This document shows positions 44,501 through 51,129 of a DNA stretch of 61,939 nucleotides, in pieces. Position numbers and translations under genes: made by a program. Positions within the stretch are counted from its first letter, which is position 1; every line of letters begins with the position of its first letter. The notes under the pieces are model-generated. The model worked only from the letters and a program-made list of their open reading frames with translations. It made no database searches and was not told the DNA's origin. This stretch comes from Collinsella sp. OM04-5. GTDB lineage: Bacteria > Actinomycetota > Coriobacteriia > Coriobacteriales > Coriobacteriaceae. The stretch is from the NCBI RefSeq assembly GCF_003439125.1, contig NZ_QSUU01000011.1, positions 33,924 through 95,862 on the forward strand, read 5' to 3'.

Positions 44501-47500
44501 ACGGTCGGTATCTCCGACGCCCAAGATAAGACCAACGGCGATGTGACGTTCTTCTTCATTGACCCCAACGATTACGCTGGTTACAACATCGACGGCCTGC
44601 GTAGTGCCGATGTGGTGTTTGAGCTGTCGCGTGACGGCGAGAAGACCGAGTATTACCAGCCCAACAAGACGGTTCAGGTGGCTTGGGACGAGGCTCGTGT
44701 GCAGCAGATGCTCGACGATGCCGCCGAGCAGGTTGCCATCGGTTACGCTGCGGGCGATTCGGCCGAGTCCGTTACGTCCAACCTCACGCTTCCGTACCGC
44801 GCAGGCTCCAAGAGCAAGTTCGATGTTAGCTGGAAGAGCTCCGACGGCGATGTTGTTTGGCCGTCCGGTTATGGCTGGGACGACTACACCGGCAAGGTGA
44901 CGCGCGTTTCGAGCGATCGCACCGTAACGCTGACCGCGACGGTTTCGTTTGTGAGCGGTGGCCCGTCTGACGTTAAGGGCTCGCACGACTTCACCGTGAC
45001 CGTCAAGGGTGATCCCGAGAAGGTTGCCGCCGACAAGAAGGCGTTGCAGGAGAAGGTCGATGCGGCCTTTACCTACGACAATATTAAGTACTCTGGCACC
45101 AAAACGGTTGCGGACAAGGACGGCTTAACCGCCGACCTGCAGATGCCGCGCACGAGCACGCTCAATATCGACGGCAAGTATTACAAGGTCAAGTACTCCG
45201 CCAGCACCGATGACATTACGTTCAACGGCTACAAGGGCACGGTCTATCAGCCGCTGCCTGGCACCGAGGCAGCGAAGACCAAGATCACCCTCACGGTGAC
45301 CGATAAGTCCAACGCCGAGGTCACGGCAAGCAAGACGCTCGATTTTGCAATTGCCCCGCAGGACCAGGGCGAGCTCGATGCCGAGCTTTCTCTTATGGAA
45401 AAGGCGAAGGCCGGCTATGCTGCCGCCATTCTGAATGGCCAGGACGCCAATGCCGTTTCGGCGGACATGCACGCGTTCCAGAAGGCTTATCTTGATGCCG
45501 ACGGCAACCTTGCCTGGAGCTATAACAAAGCGACGACCGATTCGACGTCCCTTGGCATCGTTCCGGTGGATCTGCCTGGCTATGACGCGATGTCCGGGCA
45601 GGATTGGCGTCTGTTTAAGTCGAGCAACAGCTCTATTGTTTCCGCAGAGAATCTCAAGGTCACGCAGCCGCAGTACAACACGAAGGTTGTCGTTTCCTCG
45701 CGTCTGACGAGCGAGAAGTACGCTCGCTACGCTGAGCGTTACCCCGACAACGCTACGTACGCCAAGCTTGCCAACCAGGACGTGTCGGCAAAGATCACGG
45801 TTCTGGGCACGAGCGGTCAAAACAATCCCGAGGTTACGGCGACGTGCACAGTTATCGGCGTCGATTCCAAGGGCAAGCAGCAGACGTGGGCTGCCGCGAC
45901 GCAGTACACGCTCAAGAATGGATCGACGGCCGCCGATCTTTCCGAAGAGCTCTTTAAGCGGGCCGGCCTCGAGGCCGACTACGACCCCAATGGTTCTTGG
46001 GGCTGGGTGCTCAACTCCATTACGTCGCCTTTCGACGCTGATCGTACTCTTGCGTATGATTCCGCTACGGGTGCCTATTGGCAGCTGTTTATCAATGGTG
46101 TTGCGGCGTCGGTTGGCGCTGGCAGTTACCCCCTCGATGCGGGTGACTCTGTCGTCTGGTGCTACTCGAAGTACGGTGACGCTGCGCCCACCGACCAGCT
46201 TTCGGTAAGCTGCACCGTTATCGGCCAGGATGCTTCGGGTGCTCAGCAGACGTGGGCGCAGCCTACGACTGCACTGGTGGAAGAGGGCGCAACTGCCGCC
46301 GATCTTTCCGAGCAGATCTTTAAGCAGGCAGGAATTGGTGCCGCTACGGGTACGGGCTCGTACGGCTGGTTCCTCAACTCGTTGACCTCGCCGTTCGACA
46401 AGAAAGTGACGCTTTCGACCGAGCAGGTTAACGAAAGCACCTGGAAATTCTGGCAGTTCTTTGTCAACGGCAAGAAGGCCAATGTCGGCGCCGGTAACTA
46501 CACGCTCAAGGCCGGCGATGAGATTACCTGGGTCTATGGTTCCGATGGCACCATGCCCGGTCAGGTCTCTGTCTCGATGGAGATCATCGGCAAGAAGGAC
46601 GATAAGGCACAGCGCTGGACCGATCCTTCGACGCAGGTGTTCGTTAAGGGCACGACGATCAAGGACGCTACTGCCGCCTACTTTGATGCCTTGGGCATCA
46701 AGTCCGAGATGTACGATCAGCTGGGCTTCTGGGGTGTTCACAGCCTTGTCTCTCCGCTTGACGGCACTAAGTTGGCCGGCGCTTGGTCGTACTTTGTTAA
46801 CGGTGTTCCCGGATCTCAGCTCGATAGTGACTACGTGCTCAAGTCGGGTGACGAGATCGTCTGGGCCTATGCTGCCGGCGATACGGTGCCTAATCCCGAC
46901 GAGGTCGTAGTCAATCCGAGCGCCCCACGTCCGACCGATTGGAAGTCCGATTGGGACGGTAAGTCCAATGCAGTGGTCGAGAACGTTTCGACGCCTACGG
47001 GTGCGTTGGCGAGCTCTTGGACGTTCGATTGGAAGGCGTATTCTGGTTCGGCGTATCCCAACGCGAGCGAGCCTATTGTCGTGAACGGCAACGTGTATCT
47101 TGCCGTCAACAAGCGCTTGCTAAAGATTGACGCCGGGTCGGGCAAGGTCCTTGCCGAGTCGAATCTTAAGACTGCGGTCGGTTACACCTCGCGCCCGATT
47201 TATGCGAACGGTTTGGTTATCGTTCCGCTTGACGGCGGTGCGGTCCAGGCCCTGACGGCTGACGCGCTCACAACGGTTTGGGTCACTGACTCCGTGAGCA
47301 GGACTGCTCAGTCGAATTCTCAGCTGACGGTTGATGGCAATTACCTCTATGTGGGCACCGTTGATGTCAACTATGGAACGAGTACGTACAATAACGGTCA
47401 TCTGACGCGTATTAATATCCTGACCGGCGCTGTTTCTTGGCAGCATGTCAATGCCGACGAGGGTTATTACTGGACGGGCGCGACGGTGGGCGATGACTAT

Positions 47501-48784
47501 GTCTTGGTCCCCACCAGTGCCGGTACCGTCGAGATGCTCAGCAAGTCTTCGGGCGATGTGCTCGGAAGTGTTTCGGTTGGTGCTCTTGTCAACTCAAGCT
47601 GTGTGCTTTCGGCTGACGGCAGCCATGCCTATCTAATCTCGCGCGACGGCAAACTGCACGTGTTGGCGATTTCTGATGGCGACTCACGCGATGCGGATGC
47701 CGCTTCGCGTATTACCGAGGAGCGCGTAGTTGACCTTGGCCTTACGGGATGTGCATGCGCGCCTACGATGCTCGACGGCAAACTGATTATCGGTGGCGAA
47801 GTCAATGGCGGCTCAGCGCTTGCTATCGTTGACCTGAACAACAACTTTGCCACGACGCTGGTCACGACGGCGGACGGCTCTCAACTGCCAGCCGGACTTG
47901 GTGGCATCAAGGGCGCTCCGCTGGTGAGCACTCAGGCAGATGGCACGTATGTCTACTTCACGGTTAACTACGGCGAGAGCTCTGATTATGTTAACTACAC
48001 CTCGGGCGGTGGCGTATATCGTTACAAGTTGGGTGACGCTGAGGCTTCTGGTGTGTTTAGCGCAACAGGCCACAACAACTACTGTGACTCGCCAATCGCT
48101 TGTGATGCCCAGGGCAACTTGTACTACATTAACGACTCTGGCACGCTGTTCAAGCTGAATGCTGGCGTTAAGGTTTCGTTTAGCGCTGGCGAGGGCTCCA
48201 AGGTGGATTTCCAGACCACGGCTGCCAACGGCTCTATTACCAAGCCTGCCGATCCGACGCGCGAGGGCTACACCTTCGCTGGTTGGTATACCGACGAGGC
48301 TTGTACGGAGGCGTATGACTTTAGCGTTGCGGTGACGGCGGATATGACGCTGTATGCCAAGTGGGTCAAGAATGCTGTTAGCCCTGGTGGTAACGGCGGC
48401 TCTGGCTCCAACGGCGGCTCGGGTAATGCCGGTGCCGGCGCCGGTTCCGGCAATGGTACGAACGGCCAGCAGAGCGGCGGCGCTGTTTCGCCTGGGCAGA
48501 AGCCGGTGTCGTCGACCGCGACCACGACCGAGACCAAGGACGGCAAGGATTCCAAGAAGGATTCCGACAAGTCCGACAAGAAGGACAGCAAGAAGTCTGA
48601 TAAGAAGTCCAGCAAGTCCGGCTCCAAGTCCGATACGGGCTCGGCCGCCGCGACTACCGCTAAGAAGCCCGCTGAGGCTCCCGCGCAGCAGTCTGGCTTC
48701 AACCCGCTCGCCATCGTTGGCGTTGCGGCTGGCGTGATCGGTCTTGCCGTCATCGGCGTGTTCGTATTCACCAAGCGTCGGTAG
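41579..48784 (+). CDS. Giant surface protein: Ig-like repeats, three DUF4430 domains, beta-propeller, InlB-type repeat
   Basis: A 2,401-residue secreted protein. Layout: signal sequence (about 28-50, GLVAFLAFAMAFGTTPAQLWA region); Ala/Asp-rich linker; seven Ig-like repeats of about 100 residues (to about 920), each with a core like YQWQSS and LTDALGGKYLKCKV; then two Ig-like/unknown beta domains; three DUF4430 (transcobalamin-like C-terminal) domains at about 1414-1538, 1539-1660 and 1660-1770, with the family pattern WQLFINGVAASVGAG, WQFFVNGKKANVGAG and WSYFVNGVPGSQL followed by GDSVVW, GDEITW and GDEIVW; a PQQ/WD-type beta-propeller (about 1800-2195); an InlB/Flg_new repeat (GYTFAGWYTDEACTEAYDF); a Ser/Lys/Asp stalk; and a C-terminal transmembrane anchor ending KRR. 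No LPxTG. Directly under the cobalamin riboswitch. ATG 41585 is an alternative start. Binding of corrinoid is inference. Confidence 0.9.
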   Translation: MDMFEDECQRASWRRHGAIARGVAKRGLVAFLAFAMAFGTTPAQLWAEGAEGIAEAVAQAATAGEGAAADDGVAADTGANSAAASAAVDGADADQGATASAANGDDAAADNVTESENSAAASAASEQKNAVGAASATTLSSEAKVFIQDTKDKDSSYSTKSGALKAGETLWANMYDEVEDDWYGTSTESVVNPGTWTYTWLAGTTRASSNVADYTEVVGHEQSLTVTAAMEGKYFICKVTVDGKDYFGPSVSYGSGINPNYIPGPVLGAGQMELYSVKLSSDVPSIGDTLTATPYKDWSSPAGSDAKVTYTWSASTSSSSGFTKIEGETGATLVVGDDLEGKYIKVEATAGVNTVSKTTSSKVKQAGAVEISAVSIVNTKDNTSVFAVGDTAKARAKEKGGAYGAFVDASKLNYQWQSSDAKSGTYTDIVGATGETLELTDALGGKYLKCKVSSKIGSYSLTNSTGALVAATGSINITKVSMSPSSGKVEVGSTITATAKAGSTDVTTDSHVTWQWYKGTSNAASSCNTPIEGETGNTLTVTAALKGYYVVAKANGGYGEQKPSSYYAAGPVSVAGQVELYDVQFEGSPATNGVRVGDTLKTKVRKKDGSRYSNIDRTDNVTYQWQYANSSSSYDSAYTDIPGATEATYTVDAAYAGKYLRVKVTSENTVSSTQKKSSSGGTQSVAPLGPVTLKGQYKLAGIELADKNVTLSVGSKITPSVQVPGSWSGSTKDVPDDAELTMAWYAKGEGDADWTELTDGIDTTDGSLTISDALVGKRIKVTASALDNTVEWVSPDTVTEAGEYNLLRVIANPQINSDSVHLVSGDSVKATAQAKRADGSATNGIDVTAQATVAWYTADDAKAPAADWTLLPDMSGAEATVSASAAGKYLKAVATSGSSTVELVSANKVIAAGSLEAAVQKLNDANKQIAVDYSAKGGNVNDVLKAQLADLGFTDIDVKISEGGVAFKAEDDKATVGISDAQDKTNGDVTFFFIDPNDYAGYNIDGLRSADVVFELSRDGEKTEYYQPNKTVQVAWDEARVQQMLDDAAEQVAIGYAAGDSAESVTSNLTLPYRAGSKSKFDVSWKSSDGDVVWPSGYGWDDYTGKVTRVSSDRTVTLTATVSFVSGGPSDVKGSHDFTVTVKGDPEKVAADKKALQEKVDAAFTYDNIKYSGTKTVADKDGLTADLQMPRTSTLNIDGKYYKVKYSASTDDITFNGYKGTVYQPLPGTEAAKTKITLTVTDKSNAEVTASKTLDFAIAPQDQGELDAELSLMEKAKAGYAAAILNGQDANAVSADMHAFQKAYLDADGNLAWSYNKATTDSTSLGIVPVDLPGYDAMSGQDWRLFKSSNSSIVSAENLKVTQPQYNTKVVVSSRLTSEKYARYAERYPDNATYAKLANQDVSAKITVLGTSGQNNPEVTATCTVIGVDSKGKQQTWAAATQYTLKNGSTAADLSEELFKRAGLEADYDPNGSWGWVLNSITSPFDADRTLAYDSATGAYWQLFINGVAASVGAGSYPLDAGDSVVWCYSKYGDAAPTDQLSVSCTVIGQDASGAQQTWAQPTTALVEEGATAADLSEQIFKQAGIGAATGTGSYGWFLNSLTSPFDKKVTLSTEQVNESTWKFWQFFVNGKKANVGAGNYTLKAGDEITWVYGSDGTMPGQVSVSMEIIGKKDDKAQRWTDPSTQVFVKGTTIKDATAAYFDALGIKSEMYDQLGFWGVHSLVSPLDGTKLAGAWSYFVNGVPGSQLDSDYVLKSGDEIVWAYAAGDTVPNPDEVVVNPSAPRPTDWKSDWDGKSNAVVENVSTPTGALASSWTFDWKAYSGSAYPNASEPIVVNGNVYLAVNKRLLKIDAGSGKVLAESNLKTAVGYTSRPIYANGLVIVPLDGGAVQALTADALTTVWVTDSVSRTAQSNSQLTVDGNYLYVGTVDVNYGTSTYNNGHLTRINILTGAVSWQHVNADEGYYWTGATVGDDYVLVPTSAGTVEMLSKSSGDVLGSVSVGALVNSSCVLSADGSHAYLISRDGKLHVLAISDGDSRDADAASRITEERVVDLGLTGCACAPTMLDGKLIIGGEVNGGSALAIVDLNNNFATTLVTTADGSQLPAGLGGIKGAPLVSTQADGTYVYFTVNYGESSDYVNYTSGGGVYRYKLGDAEASGVFSATGHNNYCDSPIACDAQGNLYYINDSGTLFKLNAGVKVSFSAGEGSKVDFQTTAANGSITKPADPTREGYTFAGWYTDEACTEAYDFSVAVTADMTLYAKWVKNAVSPGGNGGSGSNGGSGNAGAGAGSGNGTNGQQSGGAVSPGQKPVSSTATTTETKDGKDSKKDSDKSDKKDSKKSDKKSSKSGSKSDTGSAAATTAKKPAEAPAQQSGFNPLAIVGVAAGVIGLAVIGVFVFTKRR

Positions 48785-49672
48785 GTGAGGGCTGTGTCCA
48801 ATAATCCTCAGGACGCCGAGTCCGAGCAGCCCGACTCGTCGTTCATTCAACTCGACGATGCAAAGCAAAAGGGCGCCGCTTCGGCGGCGTCCGCCCCTCG
48901 GCGCAAGACGCTTGCTGGTGTTCTTGCAGCTGCCTGCATCGTTTTGATCGTTGTTTCGCTGGGCTTTGTCCAGCCTTCCACCAGCGGCGCTTGGTCTATC
49001 GATTGGATTGCTCAGGCCGTGGCGGGAAAGAGCGTTGCCGACTCTGGTTCCACCACCTCCGGCAAGGCAGGGGCAGCGGGTTCCTCGTCTTCTGATGCTG
49101 TGGGCTCCGAGTCCAAGAGTTCGGATGAATCGGACTCCAACGACGATTCTAAATCTTCGGATAAGGACTCAAATAAGGATTCGAAGGAGAAGAAGTCCGA
49201 AGGCAAGGGCGGCAAGAAGTCCAGCAACACGTCTGCCGGACAGGGCTCCGAATCCGCCGGTGGTTCGAGCTCTTCTTCGGGCGGTGGCTCGGTGTCTGGC
49301 GGTGGATCTGCATCCAACAGTGGCGGCGCCTCTGCGGGCAATCAGGGCGGCTCGCAGGAGTCCGGCTACGTTACGGTGACGGTTTCGGTCACATCGAGCG
49401 CTGTGGGCAATCCTGTGTCTTCTAGTGGCACCTTCACCTTTAACGAGGGTGCAACGGTCTACGATGCCCTGTGCGCTCTGGGCCTTTCCGTGAATGCGCA
49501 TGGCTCATCGTTCGGCACGTATGTCGCCGCCATTGGCGGTTTGGCCGAGAAGGAGCATGGTGGCACGAGCGGCTGGATGTATTCCGTCAACGGTGTGGCG
49601 CCCAACACGGCGTGCAGCAACTACGTCCTACACAACGGCGACAGTGTTGTCTGGTATTACGTAACGGGCTAA
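48785..49672 (+). CDS. Membrane-anchored DUF4430 protein
   Basis: A 295-residue protein. The N-terminus holds a transmembrane segment (about 42-66, TLAGVLAAACIVLIVVSLGF), then a long Ser/Gly/Lys/Asp stalk (about 90-190) and one DUF4430 domain: VTVTVSVTSSAVGNP, the helix TVYDALCALGLSV, SGWMYSVNGVAPNTACSNYVL and NGDSVVWYYVTG. It starts directly after the giant gene's stop, so the two are co-transcribed under the riboswitch. GTG 48785 is the nominal start; GTG 48794 with an AGGTGAGG site upstream is an alternative. Likely role is a partner of the giant protein at the same surface; the ligand is unproven. Confidence 0.85.
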   Translation: MRAVSNNPQDAESEQPDSSFIQLDDAKQKGAASAASAPRRKTLAGVLAAACIVLIVVSLGFVQPSTSGAWSIDWIAQAVAGKSVADSGSTTSGKAGAAGSSSSDAVGSESKSSDESDSNDDSKSSDKDSNKDSKEKKSEGKGGKKSSNTSAGQGSESAGGSSSSSGGGSVSGGGSASNSGGASAGNQGGSQESGYVTVTVSVTSSAVGNPVSSSGTFTFNEGATVYDALCALGLSVNAHGSSFGTYVAAIGGLAEKEHGGTSGWMYSVNGVAPNTACSNYVLHNGDSVVWYYVTG

Positions 49673-49696
49673 ATACCTCGACATAGCACGCCAAGC

Positions 49697-49732
49697 GGGC
49701 GGTTCGGACAAACATCCGAGCCGCCCGTCTTT
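49697..49732 (+). terminator. Intrinsic terminator of the DUF4430 operon
   Basis: GGGCGG and CCGCCC (49697-49702 and 49721-49726) with an inner TCGGA/TCCGA pair form a long stem followed by GTCTTT. Confidence 0.75.
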
Positions 49733-49740
49733 ATGCGAAT

Positions 49741-49908
49741 GGGATGCCGTTTCCCAATCGAGGCTCAATCGGAAATTGCATCCCACTCTGAAGGCGAATT
49801 CCGGGACACAGTTTCCGCTAGGACGGCGTTTCGGAAACTGTGTCCCACTCTGAGGGCGCAATCTGGGTCGCAGTTTCCGGAGCGGCGCCCCCGGGGAAAC
49901 TGCGTCCC
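49741..49908. repeat. Tandem hairpin array with a 62-bp period
   Basis: Three units start at 49741, 49803 and 49865, exactly 62 bp apart. Each has a left stem GGGxxxCxGTTTCC and a right stem GGAAAxTGxxTCCC around a loop of about 16 nt; unit 3 is truncated after the right stem. Inter-unit spacers share ACTCTGA(A/G)GGCG. Stem bases differ between units with matching changes on the other arm (GATGC/GCATC, GACACAG/CTGTGTC), while the loops are unrelated. The array has no coding potential and no nearby transposase. Confidence 0.9.
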
Positions 49909-49955
49909 ATTCCTACGCTGTAGCCCGCCTCGTACGCCTTCCGCGGCAGACTCTG

Positions 49956-49994
49956 TAAACAAAAAGCCGGTTGGAACGTGAATTCCAGCCGGCT
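49956..49994 (-). terminator. Intrinsic terminator after the first GtrA gene
   Basis: On the minus strand a 12-bp stem (AGCCGGTTGGAA region, 49965-49976 with 49983-49994, one mismatch) is followed by TTTTTGTTT. Confidence 0.8.
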
Positions 49995-50027
49995 GCGAAG
50001 CGAGATTATGTTGGGCCGTCTACGCGT

Positions 50028-50435
50028 CTACGACTGTGCGCCCTCGAGGAAGAGACGACGGCTAAAGTAGTTGTACCAGGTGACCAGGAACGTGGCGATG
50101 GCCTTCATGGCCTGGTAGCCGATGCTCAAAAACGTGACGCCCACAAACATGTACAGGTCGTTGAGGCCCAAACCAATCACCGACAGGATGGTGAAGATCG
50201 TGAACTCGCGCTTGCGGCTCATGCCCTCGCGGTGGTCGAACACGTACTTCATGCTGAGCCAGTAGTTGACCACGACGGACGTGATAAACGAGAGCGTGGT
50301 GCTCAACAAAAAGTCGAGGTGGAACAGCTCGACGAGCGCAATGAGCATGCCCCAGTCGATGCCAAAGGAGATAAGACCTACGACAGCGAACTTGAGGAAC
50401 TGCTTGGTATGAGGTTGTGCCAGTGCCTTGCGCAC
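50028..50435 (-). CDS. GtrA family membrane protein (first copy)
   Basis: About 135 residues with four transmembrane segments in the GtrA layout: FLKFAVVGLISFGIDWGMLIAL, LLSTTLSFITSVVVNYWLSM, then the loop KYVFDHREGMSRKREFTIF, IFTILSVIGLGLNDLYMFV and the final helix ending WYNYFSRRLFLEG. GtrA-type proteins flip or aid transfer of bactoprenol-linked sugars for glycan modification. I chose GTG 50435 with GGAT upstream, since the frame beyond it starts from TTG and lacks conservation. It is a paralogue of the next gene, encoded in the same direction; they are separated by a hairpin. Confidence 0.8.
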   Translation of the reverse strand: MRKALAQPHTKQFLKFAVVGLISFGIDWGMLIALVELFHLDFLLSTTLSFITSVVVNYWLSMKYVFDHREGMSRKREFTIFTILSVIGLGLNDLYMFVGVTFLSIGYQAMKAIATFLVTWYNYFSRRLFLEGAQS

Positions 50436-50587
50436 GTAATCACATCCAATGCGTTGATGAATCGAGCAACGAGATACTTTAGAGCTTTTGCAAGGGAAAC
50501 GTAAGGGCTTTGCCAAGAACTATACGAACTCGCCAAATTTGCAAGAGACAATCCGCAAACGTTGCAAATCTTGCCGTAAACGAGCAA

Positions 50588-50631
50588 GGCCCACGAACAA
50601 CGCAGTGCTTGACGCACGTTGTCTGTGGGCC
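50588..50631. repeat. Long hairpin between the two GtrA genes
   Basis: GGCCCACGAACAACG (50588-50602) pairs with 50617-50631 with two mismatches. On the minus strand it lies after the second GtrA gene and is followed by TTGCTCGTTT, a weak terminator tract. Confidence 0.65.
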
Positions 50632-50655
50632 CCGTAGTGCAACGAGGAGGCCGAG

Positions 50656-51051
50656 CTACTTTGTCTCGTCGCCCTCCAGGAAGATCTTTCGGGTCACAAA
50701 GTTGTAGACCATGACAAGCGCAGTGGCGCAAATCTTGGCGATATTGGCCTCGAGCCCCAGGCCGGCGTTGAGCGCCAGCACGATACCGTCGTTGAGGGCC
50801 AAACCGATCACGGACAGCACGACAAAGATAATGAACTCGCGGCGGCGGCTCATGCCCTCCTTGTGCGCAAACACGTACTTCATACTTGCGACGTAGTTAA
50901 AGATGAGCGAGACGATAAAGCCGCTGGTATTGGCAATCAGGATATTGAGGCCCAGACCGTAGTGGAGCAGATTCATGATGCCAAAGTCGATGACGGTGGC
51001 AACGACGCCGACGACGCCAAACTTCATGATCTGCGCAAGGAGCTTTTGCAT
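50656..51051 (-). CDS. GtrA family membrane protein (second copy)
   Basis: About 131 residues, four transmembrane segments: IMKFGVVGVVATVIDFGIM, ANTSGFIVSLIFNYVASM, the loop KYVFAHKEGMSRRREFIIF, VVLSVIGLALNDGIVLALN and a last helix ending MVYNFVTRKIFLEG. The conserved KYVF(D/A)H(R/K)EGMSR loop is shared with the first copy, so the pair probably arose by duplication. Start chosen at the ATG with AGG upstream; the frame extends upstream to 51114. It follows fbp with a gap of 78 bp and could be its operon partner. Confidence 0.8.
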   Translation of the reverse strand: MQKLLAQIMKFGVVGVVATVIDFGIMNLLHYGLGLNILIANTSGFIVSLIFNYVASMKYVFAHKEGMSRRREFIIFVVLSVIGLALNDGIVLALNAGLGLEANIAKICATALVMVYNFVTRKIFLEGDETK

Positions 51052-51129
51052 GGTACCTGCCTTAGGGTGGCGCCGGAGCGCCGCGGGGATGACGAACTCA
51101 GCAAGTTTGGCCAATCCCCGCAGGCGGGG

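Noticed and set aside
48650..48784. Sortase LPxTG anchor on the giant DUF4430 protein
   Set aside because: No LPxTG-like motif precedes the C-terminal hydrophobic segment; it looks like a plain transmembrane anchor ending in KRR.
49741..49908. Evenly spaced repeats could be a CRISPR array
   Set aside because: Each unit is one hairpin with a hypervariable loop and a conserved stem on both sides; there are only three copies, no cas genes, and the conserved parts are not identical 25-40 bp repeats.
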